DNA from: Rhizobium ecuadorense
GTDB lineage: Bacteria > Pseudomonadota > Alphaproteobacteria > Rhizobiales > Rhizobiaceae
Assembly: GCF_001187535.1 (NCBI RefSeq)
Contig: NZ_LFIO01000402.1
Location: 1-45,064, forward strand
Direction of reading: 5' to 3'
Length of the DNA stretch: 45,064 bases
The translations under genes were made by a program, and so were the position numbers. Below, one piece after another: positions 8,377 to 17,920 of the stretch (the first letter of the stretch is position 1; every line of letters begins with the position of its first letter). Under the pieces are notes generated by a model. The model was not told the origin of the DNA and made no database searches. It saw only the letters and a list, made by a program, of their open reading frames with translations.

Positions 8377-9111
8377 TCAGCGGTAGCCGGTGGCGTCGTC
8401 ATAGGTCGAGAAATCGACCAGCGTGCCGAGCATCTGCAGGTAGGACACCAGGGCGTCCATTTCGGTCAGCCTGGCGGGATCGCCGTCGAGGTCACCGACT
8501 TTCGCCTTGGGATAGCGCGCCAGCAGATCTGTCGTATCCGCGTTCGGATCGGCCTGGGCCTTCATGTCGGCCTCGGCATTCGCCAGCATGTCGTCGTTGT
8601 AGGGCACGCCCACATCCTCATTGGCCTTGAGGTCCATGCCGATATCCTTAATCGTCACCTCCTGCTCCTTGAGGAAGGCGTAGCTCGGCATGATCGATTC
8701 CGGCACCACTGCGCGCGGATCGGAGAGATGCTGGACGTGCCATTCGTTCGAGTAGCGGCCGCCGACGCGGGCGAGATCCGGCCCGGTCCGCTTGGACCCC
8801 CACTGGAAGGGGTGGTCGTACATGGACTCGGCTGCGAGCGAATAATGGCCGTAACGCTCCACCTCGTCGCGGAACGGCCGGATCATCTGGCTGTGGCAGA
8901 GATAGCAGCCTTCGCGGATGTAGATGTTTCGTCCGGCGAGCTCGAGCGGCGTATAGGGCCGCATGCCTTCCACCTTCTCGATCGTGTTCTGCAGGTAGAA
9001 GAGCGGGGCGATTTCGACGATGCCGCCGATGCTCACGACCAGCAGCGAGCCGACGAGAAGAAGCGTCGCGTTCTTCTCGAGGATCTGATGTTTATCAAGT
9101 ATCGATGCCAT
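8377..9111 (-). CDS. fixO: cbb3 oxidase mono-haem cytochrome c subunit FixO (CcoO)
   Basis: 244 residues. One N-terminal membrane anchor (about 15-40), then [20 protein letters not shown] with the haem site CYLCH at 69-73, and the distal methionine region [10 protein letters not shown]. It is membrane-anchored in the periplasm and passes electrons to the binuclear centre of FixN. It starts eight bases after the fixN stop. Typical length and motifs. Confidence 0.96.
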   Translation of the reverse strand: MASILDKHQILEKNATLLLVGSLLVVSIGGIVEIAPLFYLQNTIEKVEGMRPYTPLELAGRNIYIREGCYLCHSQMIRPFRDEVERYGHYSLAAESMYDHPFQWGSKRTGPDLARVGGRYSNEWHVQHLSDPRAVVPESIMPSYAFLKEQEVTIKDIGMDLKANEDVGVPYNDDMLANAEADMKAQADPNADTTDLLARYPKAKVGDLDGDPARLTEMDALVSYLQMLGTLVDFSTYDDATGYR

Positions 9112-9119
9112 GTCTCACC

Positions 9120-10742
9120 TCATTCGGCAGGCTGTGCTTGGGGCACGAAAGTGGTCGGGATTGCAGCTTCGTCGCGCAGGTGGCCGCGGATCGTCATGAA
9201 CACGTTCCAGGCCATGACGAGGCCGCCCGCCAGGTAAAGCGCTCCGCCGACCGCGCGCAGCACGTAGTAGGGGATCATCGCCGCGACAGTTTCCGCGAAG
9301 GAATAGACCAGGAAGCCCTGGGAATTGTATTCGCGCCACATCAGCCCCTGCTGGATGCCGGCAACCCAGAGCACCGCGGCGTAAATCACGATCCCGAGCG
9401 TTGCGAGCCAGAAGTGCCAGTTGACCATCCGCAGACTGTAGAGGCGCTCGCGTCCCCAAAGTTTCGGCGTCAGATAGTAGATCGCCCCGAAGGTGATCAT
9501 CCCGACCCAGCCGAGGGCGCCGGAATGCACATGGCCGATCGTCCATTCGGTATAGTGGCTGAGCGAATTGACCGTCTTCACCGACATCATCGGGCCTTCG
9601 AAGGTCGACATGCCGTAAAAGGCGATGGCGACGATCATCATGCGGATGATCGGATCGGTGCGGATCTTGTCCCATGCGCCCGAGAGCGTCATGAGACCGT
9701 TGATCATGCCGCCCCAGGAGGGCATCCACAGCATCACAGAGAAGACCATGCCGAGCGTCTGGGCCCAGTCGGGCAGCGCCGTGTAATGCAGGTGATGCGG
9801 GCCGGCCCAGATATACATGAAGATCAGTGCCCAGAAGTGGATGATCGACAGCCGGTATGAATAGACGGGCCGATTGGCCTGCTTCGGCACGAAGTAATAC
9901 ATCATGCCGAGAAAGCCGGCGGTGAGGAAGAAGCCGACGGCGTTGTGGCCGTACCACCATTGGGTCAGCGCATCCTGGACGCCCGAGAAGAGCGAGTAGC
10001 TCTTGGAGCCGAGGAACGACGCCGGAACCGCCAGATTGTTGACCACGTGCAGCAGCGCGATGGTGACGATGAAGCCGAGATAGAACCAGTTCGCCACATA
10101 GATATGCGGCTCTTTGCGCTTCAGGATCGTGCCGAGATAGACAGCGAGATAAGCGACCCAGACGACGGTCAGCCAGAGGTCGACATACCATTCGGGTTCG
10201 GCATATTCGCGGGCCTGGGTGATGCCGAGAACATATCCGGTCGCAGCCATCACGATGAAGAGCTGATAGCCCCAGAACACGAACCAGGCGAGGCTGCCGC
10301 CGAAGAGACGGGCTCGACAGGTGCGCTGCACCACATAGAACGACGTCATGATCAGGGCGTTGCCGCCGAAGGCGAAGATGACCGCCGAGGTGTGAACGGG
10401 CCGCAGCCTTCCGAAATTCAGATAGGGCGCGATGTTAAGGTCGGGAAAGGCCAGTTGCAGCGCGATGACCACCCCGACGAGGAAGCCGACCACGCCCCAG
10501 AACACCGTGGCGATCAGGCCGTAGCGGATCACCTCGTCGAAATAGCCTGACACATCGACCTTTCGCCGCTGGTCCGCCGGTGCGAAGTCGACGTTCCTGA
10601 CCAGCAGCACCGTTCCCACCGCGAGGCAGAAGCAGAGTATGCCCATATGGACCGCAAAGAGATGATCGTGCGCGAATGCGGCTCCCAGCAGCGCTAGAAA
10701 CGCCGCGACCGCGACCACCATCGTTTCCGTCGTGTAACTCAT
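9120..10742 (-). CDS. fixN: cbb3 cytochrome c oxidase catalytic subunit FixN (CcoN)
   Basis: 540 residues, about 12 membrane helices. Key sites: the haem b histidine in [17 protein letters not shown]; the CuB histidine and nearby region [20 protein letters not shown] with the Tyr of the cbb3 type; the CuB His-His pair in [15 protein letters not shown]; and the haem histidines in [10 protein letters not shown]. It reduces oxygen to water with high affinity and pumps protons, so it serves microoxic or symbiotic respiration. First gene of fixNOQP. The promoter carries a perfect FixK-type box 95 bases upstream (centre). Confidence 0.97.
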   Translation of the reverse strand: MSYTTETMVVAVAAFLALLGAAFAHDHLFAVHMGILCFCLAVGTVLLVRNVDFAPADQRRKVDVSGYFDEVIRYGLIATVFWGVVGFLVGVVIALQLAFPDLNIAPYLNFGRLRPVHTSAVIFAFGGNALIMTSFYVVQRTCRARLFGGSLAWFVFWGYQLFIVMAATGYVLGITQAREYAEPEWYVDLWLTVVWVAYLAVYLGTILKRKEPHIYVANWFYLGFIVTIALLHVVNNLAVPASFLGSKSYSLFSGVQDALTQWWYGHNAVGFFLTAGFLGMMYYFVPKQANRPVYSYRLSIIHFWALIFMYIWAGPHHLHYTALPDWAQTLGMVFSVMLWMPSWGGMINGLMTLSGAWDKIRTDPIIRMMIVAIAFYGMSTFEGPMMSVKTVNSLSHYTEWTIGHVHSGALGWVGMITFGAIYYLTPKLWGRERLYSLRMVNWHFWLATLGIVIYAAVLWVAGIQQGLMWREYNSQGFLVYSFAETVAAMIPYYVLRAVGGALYLAGGLVMAWNVFMTIRGHLRDEAAIPTTFVPQAQPAE

Positions 10743-10830
10743 GATGTCGTCCCCAATGCAAAGACGACCGCCTCGCGGCCGGCTTTCTCGTCGTTGGAGG
10801 CAGGACTGTCACGAAGCCGGCAATTGCTCC

Positions 10831-10844
10831 TTGATCTACATCAA
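10831..10844 (-). promoter_or_regulatory. FixK/Fnr box for fixNOQP
   Basis: TTGATCTACATCAA, perfect TTGAT-N4-ATCAA, centred about 95 bases before the fixN start. It lies in the shared fixN/fixK intergenic region, 35 bases from the GTTACA repeat, so FixK could also feed back on its own promoter. Confidence 0.85.
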
Positions 10845-10878
10845 CCAGAAAATGGTAAGGCGGGATCGGGCCGCGGCC

Positions 10879-10894
10879 GTTACAAACTGTTACA
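10879..10894 (+). promoter_or_regulatory. GTTACA-N4-GTTACA direct repeat (K-box-like) before fixK
   Basis: GTTACAAACTGTTACA: two identical hexamers with a 4-base spacer, centred about 93 bases before the fixK start. Direct hexamer repeats are typical of OmpR/PhoB-type regulators. I recall this motif as the K-box bound by FxkR upstream of fixKf in Rhizobium etli. The repeat is seen; the binding protein is inferred. Confidence 0.7.
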
Positions 10895-10979
10895 CTCTTT
10901 CACCCTTTGGCACCGTCCGCTCATTCCTGTGTGACGCAGCGGAGTTCTAGTCAGCCTATCGATCACGAGGGACAAGACG

Positions 10980-11711
10980 ATGCTGATGCAGAACAACCAG
11001 GCGTTCGAAAATGCGAAGATGACGGGCGACGCGATCCACGCCGGTCACTCTCTTTCATCGCTTTTTCTAACATCGGCGGCAGAAACCGTCCCCGCCGGGA
11101 AGGCTATCTGCTGGGAGGGCGACGAAGCGACCCACCTCTTTCAGGTGGAAGAAGGGGTCGTGCGCCTCCATCGCATTATCGGCGAAGGCCGCCGAGTGAT
11201 TATCGGGTTTCACTTTGCCGGCGATCTGATCGGCGCGTCGCTGCAAAACGATTTCCTGTTCACGGCGGAGGCTGTTACCGAATGCAGGATCCGCCGCATA
11301 GCCCGGAAGAGCTTCCATGAGGAAGTCGCCCGATCGAACGCACTCGGCCCCGCATACGTCTCGCTCCTCTGCCAGGAGGCGGCGGCGGCGCACGAACAGA
11401 TGGTGCTCCTGTCGAAGAAGAACGCCGAGGAGCGGCTATGCAGCTTCATCGTCAAGCTCGCCTCCCGCCGCAGTCCTCAGCCGCGGCAGGGCCTGGTGCG
11501 TGTTCCGATGAACCGCCAAGACATTGCGGACCATCTCGGTCTGACCATCGAAACCGTATCGCGCACAATTACAAAACTTGCGTCGCGAAACATCGTTGTG
11601 CCCGAAGGCAGGCACGACCTCAGGATCGTCAATCTCGCCCGCCTTGCACAGTTGTCCGGTGATGCAGATGATTTTTCGGAGAATTCCTGTCATAGGGTCA
11701 AGCTGCACTGA
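10980..11711 (+). CDS. fixK: FixK-type Crp/Fnr transcription activator
   Basis: 243 residues. A beta-roll domain runs from about 30 to 130 (VEEGVVRLHRIIGEGRRVIIGFHFAGDLIG), then a dimer helix, then a winged helix with NRQDIADHLGLTIETVSRTI, nearly the same as in rhizobial FixK. It lacks the N-terminal cysteine cluster of Fnr/FnrN, so it should not sense oxygen itself but act under an upstream FixL signal. E-x-x-S-R in the recognition helix predicts TTGAT sites, matching the boxes before fixN and fixG. The C-terminus is longer than in S. meliloti FixK and has a Cys (ENSCHRV). Divergent from fixN; the stop overlaps the start of the hybrid fixL. GAGGG upstream supports the start. Confidence 0.9.
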   Translation: MLMQNNQAFENAKMTGDAIHAGHSLSSLFLTSAAETVPAGKAICWEGDEATHLFQVEEGVVRLHRIIGEGRRVIIGFHFAGDLIGASLQNDFLFTAEAVTECRIRRIARKSFHEEVARSNALGPAYVSLLCQEAAAAHEQMVLLSKKNAEERLCSFIVKLASRRSPQPRQGLVRVPMNRQDIADHLGLTIETVSRTITKLASRNIVVPEGRHDLRIVNLARLAQLSGDADDFSENSCHRVKLH

Positions 11712-13663
11712 TGCAACGAACCGCAGGATCGACGTTCATGCCCCATCGCCTCGTTTCTCCGAGAACTGCATCGTACCAGGAACTGGATGCAATGGTGCAC
11801 GTGCTCGATGGAGCGGACATTCTGATCCATCGTTTCGACGGAACCGTCACGCACTGGTCCATCGGCTGCGAGAACATGTATGGCTGGGCGAGAGAGGAAG
11901 CCGTCGGTGAGAAAGTTCACGAACTTTTGGCGACGACCTTTCCCGAACCGGCCGACAACATCCGCGACCAGCTGAAGTCGCGTGGTTTCTGGCAAGGCGA
12001 GATCATTCATCGCCACAAGGGCGGACACGACATTCACGTCGCATCCCGATGCGTGCTGGTCAATCTGCCGGATGGGGACTTTGCCGTCATTCAAACGAAC
12101 AGCGACGTGAGCGCGTTGAGACGCGCCCAGGACGCGGTTAAATCCCGCGAAGCGCATCTGAGTTCGATCCTGGACACCGTGCCCGACGCCATGGTGGTGA
12201 TCGATCGCAAGGGAATAGTGCTATCGTTCAGCAAGGCTGCCGAAAAGCTGTTTGGGCTGTCTTCCGATCAGATTTGCGGCCGCAACGTCAGCAACCTGAT
12301 GCCGAACCCCTACCGCGACGCTCACGACGGCTATATCGATCATTATATCGAAACCGGCGAGAAACGCATCATCGGCTACGGCCGTGTCGTCACCGGGCAG
12401 CGGGCCGACGGGTCGCAATTTCCCATGGAACTCCATGTCGGCGAGACGACGGTGAACGGTGAGCAGATCTTCACCGGTTTCGTCCGCGATCTTACCAGCC
12501 GGTTCAAGATCGAGGAAGACCTTCGTCAGGCCCAGAAGATGGAAGCGATCGGGCAATTGACGGGAGGTATTGCCCACGACTTCAACAACCTCCTCACCGT
12601 CATCAGCGGCAATCTCGAAATGATCGAGGACAAGCTGCCGCCCGGCACCCTCCGCGAAATCCTCAACGAGGCCCAATCGGCCGCGCAGGACGGAGCGATC
12701 CTCACGGGTCAGTTGCTCGCCTTCGGCCGGCGCCAGCCATTGAATCCGAAGCATGCGGACCTCGGTCAGCTCGTCAGCGGCTTCTCCGATCTGCTCCGGC
12801 GAACGCTCAGCGAGGATATCAAGCTGTCGACCGTCATCGAAGGGGCCGGCCTGGACGTGCTTGTCGACAGTTCCCAGCTTCAGAATGCCATCCTGAACAT
12901 CGCCTTGAACGCAAGGGACGCCATGCCGAAAGGCGGCAGTCTCACGACGACGATCTCGCGCGTCCATCTCGATGCCGATTATGCGAAGATGTACCCGGAG
13001 GTGCGTAGCGGCAACTTCGTGCTCATCGCCATGACCGATACCGGTTCCGGCATGAGCGAGGAGGTCAGGAAGCGTGCGATAGAACCGTTTTTCACGACGA
13101 AGGAAGTGGGCTCGGGTACAGGTCTCGGGCTCAGCATGGTTTATGGCTTCGTGAAGCAATCGGGCGGGCATCTCCAGCTTTACAGTGAGGTCGAACGCGG
13201 CACGACGGTTCGGATATATCTGCCCGCCGTCAACGGGGCGAAACATCAGCAAGCCGCGCCGGACCAAGGCTCAGGCGAAAACAGGCTGCCGGGAGGGGAC
13301 GAAACGGTGCTGGTCGTCGAAGATGACGCCCGCGTCCGCCGCGTCGCCGTCGCCAGGCTCGCCTCGATGGGGTACACGGTGCTCGAAGCCGAAAGCGGCC
13401 ACCGCGCCCTCGATCTGCTGCGCGACAATAGCGAGATCGCGCTCCTCTTTACCGACATTGTGATGCCGGGAGGGATGACGGGCGACGAACTGGCGCGGGA
13501 AGCGCGCCTCTTGCGGCCCGACATCGCCGTGCTCTTCACATCGGGATATTCCGAGCCGGGCCTTGCGGCCAAAGGCATTGTTCCCGGCGCGCAATGGCTG
13601 CGCAAACCCTACACTGCAAAGGACCTTGCGCTGAAGATCCGCGAGCTTCTCGACGCGCAGTGA
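11711..13663 (+). CDS. fixL: hybrid FixL: haem-PAS oxygen-sensing histidine kinase with receiver
   Basis: 650 residues. Order: PAS-A (about 25-135); haem PAS-B (about 146-263), which closely matches FixL, with proximal His205 in [10 protein letters not shown] and the FG-loop Arg225 in [10 protein letters not shown], the same 20-residue spacing as His200/Arg220 of Bradyrhizobium FixL; HisKA with His289 in [11 protein letters not shown]; HATPase with N-box [12 protein letters not shown]1 TDTGSGM and GTGLGLSMV; and a C-terminal receiver with Asp582 in TDIVMPGG. The kinase is of the HDFNN hybrid type, not the classical FixL type. No fixJ is adjacent. The start overlaps the fixK stop by one base (TGATG), so FixK and its sensor are translationally linked. 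No membrane segments are obvious. Confidence 0.9.
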   Translation: MQRTAGSTFMPHRLVSPRTASYQELDAMVHVLDGADILIHRFDGTVTHWSIGCENMYGWAREEAVGEKVHELLATTFPEPADNIRDQLKSRGFWQGEIIHRHKGGHDIHVASRCVLVNLPDGDFAVIQTNSDVSALRRAQDAVKSREAHLSSILDTVPDAMVVIDRKGIVLSFSKAAEKLFGLSSDQICGRNVSNLMPNPYRDAHDGYIDHYIETGEKRIIGYGRVVTGQRADGSQFPMELHVGETTVNGEQIFTGFVRDLTSRFKIEEDLRQAQKMEAIGQLTGGIAHDFNNLLTVISGNLEMIEDKLPPGTLREILNEAQSAAQDGAILTGQLLAFGRRQPLNPKHADLGQLVSGFSDLLRRTLSEDIKLSTVIEGAGLDVLVDSSQLQNAILNIALNARDAMPKGGSLTTTISRVHLDADYAKMYPEVRSGNFVLIAMTDTGSGMSEEVRKRAIEPFFTTKEVGSGTGLGLSMVYGFVKQSGGHLQLYSEVERGTTVRIYLPAVNGAKHQQAAPDQGSGENRLPGGDETVLVVEDDARVRRVAVARLASMGYTVLEAESGHRALDLLRDNSEIALLFTDIVMPGGMTGDELAREARLLRPDIAVLFTSGYSEPGLAAKGIVPGAQWLRKPYTAKDLALKIRELLDAQ

Positions 13664-13829
13664 CATCTGCGGCCGCCATCCGGCTTATCATATCGAACCG
13701 ACCTTCGCCGAGCCGATAATGCTCCGGCGAGAGGCCGGTCGTTTCGTTGTAAATTGACGATCGTCGCCTGATGTCGACGCTCCCCGGAACCCGATAATCT
13801 CAGGCCCAATCGCACGCTTTTTCCTATAT

Positions 13830-13843
13830 TTGACGAGCGTCAA
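13830..13843 (+). promoter_or_regulatory. Fnr/FixK-type box before pseudoazurin
   Basis: TTGACGAGCGTCAA, a perfect TTGAC-N4-GTCAA palindrome, centred about 80 bases before the start at 13916. The preceding stretch from 13664 holds a weak stem-loop (13706-13729) after the fixL stop. Confidence 0.7.
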
Positions 13844-13915
13844 AGAACCCCGGCGCCGCATATCTTAAAGCATGTTCACGAGGTCAAATCGCCTCGCAAA
13901 ACAGGAGATATGCAC

Positions 13916-14359
13916 ATGCGCTTGAAATTCGCTCTGATCGCTGCAACGGCAGCCCTGATCGCTTCGGCCATGCCGTCGATGGCTGCCGATCATCAGGTTC
14001 AGATGCTCAATAAGGGTACGGACGGCGCGATGGTGTTCGAGCCCAGCTTTCTGAAGATCGCTCCCGGCGACACCGTAACCTTCATTCCCACCGACAAGAG
14101 CCACAACGTCGAGACCTTCAAGGGGCTCATTCCCGAAGGCGCTCCCGAGTTCAAATCCAAGCCGAGCGAACAGTATCAGGCAAAGTTCGATGTTCCGGGC
14201 GCTTATGTCCTGAAGTGCACGCCGCATGTCGGCATGGGCATGGTTACGCTGATTGAGGTGGGTGACAGCCCGGCCAATCTCGACGCCATCAAGACCGCCA
14301 AGGTGCCGAATATGGTGCGCAAGCGGTTGGATGCCGACCTCGCCCAGATCACCCAGTAG
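13916..14359 (+). CDS. azu: pseudoazurin, periplasmic blue copper electron carrier
   Basis: 147 residues. A Sec signal peptide ends at about SMA/ADHQ (residue 23). The mature domain has the type 1 copper ligands His63, Cys101, His104 and Met109 (mature 40, 78, 81, 86, exactly the pseudoazurin numbering), in KSHNVETF and [11 protein letters not shown]. It gives electrons to copper nitrite reductase and can feed other periplasmic enzymes. The start at 13916 is preferred over 13910 because GGAG is eight bases away rather than two. Preceded by a palindromic Fnr-type box; nirK is 12 kb away in the same window. Confidence 0.93.
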   Translation: MRLKFALIAATAALIASAMPSMAADHQVQMLNKGTDGAMVFEPSFLKIAPGDTVTFIPTDKSHNVETFKGLIPEGAPEFKSKPSEQYQAKFDVPGAYVLKCTPHVGMGMVTLIEVGDSPANLDAIKTAKVPNMVRKRLDADLAQITQ

Positions 14360-14418
14360 TCAACCGACCGGTGCGGATGGCCGCGCTTGCGCGCCATCCC
14401 GCACGGTGGAGAGCCATC

Positions 14419-14946
14419 ATGTTGAAGTCCATGGCAATTGCTTTCGCCGCAGCGGTTTGCGCAGCAGGCGCGGCCAGTGCCCACATCACCCTCGAGCAGG
14501 GCCGGGCGCCGTCAGGCACGGCATACAAGGCAGTTCTTCGCGTCGGCCATGGCTGTGAGGGCAAGGCGACGATCGAAATCCGCGTGAAGATCGCGGAGGG
14601 TTTGCTGTCGGCCAAACCGATGCCGAAATCGGGCTGGTCGGTCGAGAAGATCAACGCCGCCTACGAGAAAAGCTACGATCTCTACGGCAAGCCCGTGAGG
14701 GAAGGCGTCAGCGAAATCAGATGGTCCGGCGGCACCCTCGCCGACGACGAATATGACGAGTTCGTTTTCCGCGCGACGGTCGCGAAGGAGATTCCACCCG
14801 GCACCCGCATTTACGTTCCTGTCGTGCAGGAATGCACGGAAGGCGCCGTCGAGCGCTGGATTGAAGTTCCGGCCTCCGGCAAGTCGCCCGACGATTACGA
14901 AACCCCGGCTCCCTACTTCGACGTGGTCGAACAACCGCGTTCGTGA
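14419..14946 (+). CDS. YcnI-like (DUF1775) periplasmic copper-binding protein
   Basis: 175 residues. A signal peptide (to ASA, residue 21) would expose His22 as the first mature residue (HITLEQGRAP), the arrangement of the YcnI mono-histidine copper site. The DUF1775 core has YKAVLRVGHGCEGKATIEIR, GWSVEKI and EIRWSGGTLADDEYDEF. YcnI proteins are thought to act in copper trafficking with CopC/CopD-type proteins, and a CopC-CopD fusion follows directly with a GTGA overlap possibility. GGAG at the proper distance supports the start at 14419. It is 59 bases past pseudoazurin and may share its transcript. Confidence 0.85.
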   Translation: MLKSMAIAFAAAVCAAGAASAHITLEQGRAPSGTAYKAVLRVGHGCEGKATIEIRVKIAEGLLSAKPMPKSGWSVEKINAAYEKSYDLYGKPVREGVSEIRWSGGTLADDEYDEFVFRATVAKEIPPGTRIYVPVVQECTEGAVERWIEVPASGKSPDDYETPAPYFDVVEQPRS

Positions 14947-14966
14947 ACCGGCGGGAGCCGTCGACC

Positions 14967-16568
14967 ATGTGGCCCTCGAAAACAGGAAAACGGGTGACGC
15001 GTCGTCTTCAGGCGGCTCTTGTTGCAGCCATCATCGCGATGGGCATGCTGGTGCCGACAGGCGCGCTTGCCCACGCCGCTTTGAAAAGCTCGACTCCGGC
15101 GGCCGGCGAGACGCTGGACCGCGTGCCGGACGAAATCGAACTGCATTTCAACGAGCCGGTCAGGCTCATCCGGGCTACGGCAATCGACGGCAACGGCACG
15201 AACCAGGCCTTGGACGCCGACACATCGGGTGCGGATGTCCGATTGCGCTTCTCCGATCCGAACATCCGCGGCACAGTGATGGTGAGCTACCGCGTCGAGT
15301 CCGAAGACGGCCACCCTGTCGGCGGCACTCTGGTGTTCGAAATCGGCACGCCTTCTGCAAAGCCGCCGGTTACGGTTGGCGAGGGCTCCGGTCTCTCTTT
15401 GCCGATCGCCATGTGGCTCGTGCACACCGCCACGGTTCTATTCCTGGCCTTCGTGGTTGGCGGCGCGCTGTTCGATCGTTGGTTGGGCGCCCGTAACAAC
15501 CCAACAGCGAGGGCCGCGACCGTCATGCTGCCGGGAGCCGCGTTGCTGGCGGCGGGGCTTTACCTGCAGGGGCTGGACGAAGCGGGAAGCGGTCTGGTCC
15601 TTGCCGGCGCGGCACCGCTCGAGATCGCCGTGCAGGGCAATGCCGCAATTTGCGCCAGCCTGTTCTTCCTGTCGCTGCTGACGATCGCGCTCCCCCTCGC
15701 CCGCCGCAAAACCACCGGGCGCGTTCTTGCCGTCGTCGCCCTGATATTGGCGGCGAGCGCTTTTACCTTCAGCGGACACTGCAGCGCGGCGGACCCGCGC
15801 TGGCTGGCGAGAACCGCCATATTTCTCCACAGCGCGACGCTGCTGTTCTGGGCGGGAAGCCTTCCGCCGCTCTGGAAGCTCGGCCGGACATCGCCGAACC
15901 TGCGCCCGCTGAGCAGCTTCTCGCGGATGATTCCGATCCCGTTCTTCGTCATGATCCTTGCCGGGATCATGCTTGCGATAGTAGAGCTTCCGGCGCTCAT
16001 CCAGCTCCTGTCGTCGCTCTACGGCCGGATCCTTACCGTCAAGGTCGCGCTCGTGGCCTGTCTTTGCATGGTGGCCGTCTACAATCGCTTCTGGCTCACA
16101 GCGCCGACATTGGCCGGAAATCCGGTTGCGAGGGAAAGGCTGCGCCGAAGCATCCTCTTCGAAATCATTCTTGCCGTCGCGATCATCGGCACGGCGGGCC
16201 TCTGGCGCTTTGCCGGTCCGGGACAGGTAGAGGCCGCCGAGGTTTCGCAGGTTCTATCGATCCATCTGCATTCCGAAAAAGCGATGGCTCAACTGGAGCT
16301 TGGAGCCGAGGCGAGCGGCACGAGGAAGGTTCACGTCGCAATCATGGGTCCCGATTTCGATGCCCTCGATCCCAGGCAGGTCGTTCTTCGCCTGAGAAAT
16401 CCGGGGTCGGCGATCGAGCCTATCAAGTTCGAACTCACCAAAGCTCCGGAAGGCGGGTGGGAGGTGGAGGGGTGCCCGGTACGGGATCCGAAGGGCTGGC
16501 TCGCCGATCTCGAAGTGCTCGTGGATGATTTCCATGCAGTGCATCTCGAAGGTGGACTGTCGGACTGA
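14967..16568 (+). CDS. CopC-CopD fusion, copper import/periplasmic copper protein (YcnJ-type)
   Basis: 533 residues. Signal peptide, then a CopC domain beginning at the mature His of LAHAALKSSTPAAGETL with the second conserved block SEDGHPVGGTLVF; then about eight membrane helices of CopD (from about residue 145) with histidines in HTATVLF, SGHCSAAD and LHSATLLFW; then a soluble C-terminal domain. CopCD/YcnJ proteins take up copper in copper-poor conditions. ATG 14967 with GGGAG nine bases upstream is preferred over GTG 14943. The context suggests a copper supply for pseudoazurin, NirK and cbb3 oxidase; that link is inference. Confidence 0.88.
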   Translation: MWPSKTGKRVTRRLQAALVAAIIAMGMLVPTGALAHAALKSSTPAAGETLDRVPDEIELHFNEPVRLIRATAIDGNGTNQALDADTSGADVRLRFSDPNIRGTVMVSYRVESEDGHPVGGTLVFEIGTPSAKPPVTVGEGSGLSLPIAMWLVHTATVLFLAFVVGGALFDRWLGARNNPTARAATVMLPGAALLAAGLYLQGLDEAGSGLVLAGAAPLEIAVQGNAAICASLFFLSLLTIALPLARRKTTGRVLAVVALILAASAFTFSGHCSAADPRWLARTAIFLHSATLLFWAGSLPPLWKLGRTSPNLRPLSSFSRMIPIPFFVMILAGIMLAIVELPALIQLLSSLYGRILTVKVALVACLCMVAVYNRFWLTAPTLAGNPVARERLRRSILFEIILAVAIIGTAGLWRFAGPGQVEAAEVSQVLSIHLHSEKAMAQLELGAEASGTRKVHVAIMGPDFDALDPRQVVLRLRNPGSAIEPIKFELTKAPEGGWEVEGCPVRDPKGWLADLEVLVDDFHAVHLEGGLSD

Positions 16569-16579
16569 CGGCCGACCTA

Positions 16580-17920
16580 TCACAGCCCTGTCTTGGCTTG
16601 CCCGCCCGGTAGCAGGAGGTCGAAGACGTGACCATAAGACGAAGTGGAGCGCCGCAACGATCCATTGTGTAGTTCCGCGATACGCTCCACGATCTTCAGC
16701 CCTATTCCAAGACTGTCCGTATTCCGGGTTTGGTGAGGGGGATCCTCTTGTCGAACGTCCCGCTTATCCTCGACGTGAATGCCGTATTCTCCCACCCTGA
16801 CGATGATCTGCGTCGAATCCGGCGTATGGCGAACCGCGTTCTCGATCAGGTTGCGAAGGGCATCTTTGAGGAGGGCCGGCGCGGCGCTGACACTTGCCGT
16901 CTCGGCATCGGCGAACACCTCGAGCGAATGTTTGTTTTCGTAAACCCAAGGCGCAAGCTGCTCTGCAACACCTGTCGTGAGGGCGACGAGATCGACCTCT
17001 TCGAACGCGCTGTGATCGAACGTGTCCAGCCGCGCCAGCGCAGTCAGCTGAGCGACGAAATGCATGAGGTCGTCGAGATCTCCTTCGGCTCTCCGCGCCC
17101 TCGGATGGTCGATACGGCCGAGTTCGAGTTTGATGGCCGCAAGCGGTGTGCGGACCTCATGTGCAATGCCGGATGTCAATATCCTCTGTGAATTCATGAG
17201 GTCACCGACACGCTGAAACGCCCGATTTACGGCCACAGCGAGGTGAGCGATTTCTCGCGGCATTCCCTCGAACGGCAGATGAGATCTGGAATCCATCGGA
17301 TCGATGAGTTCGGCAGCATCGGCCGCGGCCTTCACGGGCGTCAGAGCGCGGCGCACCGACCACAAAGTCGCCCCGAGAACAAGCCCGAGCAGGATGCTCA
17401 TCGGCACGATCATATGCTCGAGAATCTCGTTCCAGAAGACGCCGGAGGCGAGATTCTCAGGATCGCCCACGGTGGCGACATCAACGAGAATCCGGTGCTC
17501 GCCGATCTTGAAGGCTCGCCCTCCGACCAGCGTGAGAGGTTTTCCAGGCTTGACGGTCCGAAGCCAGAAATCCGGCGGGTTGACCTCCGCGGGCAGAAAT
17601 CGGCTTTCGCAGGCATCGTCGCAGGATTCGAAAATCAGATCGCCCCGGTCGTTCCGAATGCGGGCGACATAACCTGTTTGCGAATGTGCGTAGCGCCGGC
17701 TGATGGTTTCGGGCAGCTGGTAGGTAACTGCGCCGTCCCTATCCCCCACGCCCGAGGCAAGCCGCTCGGTCTCCTGCTCGACATACAGGCGGGAAAGCTC
17801 GCCTACATTCCAATAGTAGTCGGAAAAGATGACGCCCAGTTGGACCAACATCGCGACCATGGCGAAAAACGCGATCCTTCGCGTCAGAATGGCCGTCAGC
17901 GTGGGATTCGACCGAATCAA
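16580..17920 (-). CDS. membrane sensor histidine kinase with unusual ATP-binding G1 region
   Basis: 446 residues. TM1 at about 14-34, a periplasmic sensor of about 130 residues with C-x-x-x-C (Cys100, Cys104 in FESCDDACESR), TM2 at about 168-188, HAMP-like linker, HisKA His254 in GIAHEVRTPLAA, and N-box NLIENAVRHTP (358-368). The G1 box is not the usual D-x-G-x-G: it reads VEDKRDVRQED with no glycine, whereas the second glycine run LGIGLKIV is intact. Nucleotide binding may be altered, or the protein may be phosphatase-biased. It overlaps the response regulator by four bases and is convergent with the CopCD gene, so copper or redox sensing is a reasonable guess. Confidence 0.85.
   Translation of the reverse strand: MIRSNPTLTAILTRRIAFFAMVAMLVQLGVIFSDYYWNVGELSRLYVEQETERLASGVGDRDGAVTYQLPETISRRYAHSQTGYVARIRNDRGDLIFESCDDACESRFLPAEVNPPDFWLRTVKPGKPLTLVGGRAFKIGEHRILVDVATVGDPENLASGVFWNEILEHMIVPMSILLGLVLGATLWSVRRALTPVKAAADAAELIDPMDSRSHLPFEGMPREIAHLAVAVNRAFQRVGDLMNSQRILTSGIAHEVRTPLAAIKLELGRIDHPRARRAEGDLDDLMHFVAQLTALARLDTFDHSAFEEVDLVALTTGVAEQLAPWVYENKHSLEVFADAETASVSAAPALLKDALRNLIENAVRHTPDSTQIIVRVGEYGIHVEDKRDVRQEDPPHQTRNTDSLGIGLKIVERIAELHNGSLRRSTSSYGHVFDLLLPGGQAKTGL

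Noticed and set aside
8350..9860. Long plus-strand frames over fixO and fixN
   Set aside because: Antisense shadows; the minus-strand proteins match CcoO and CcoN throughout.
14943..14966. GTG start for the CopC-CopD gene
   Set aside because: ATG 14967 has GGGAG at better spacing and gives a normal signal peptide; the GTGA overlap may be chance.
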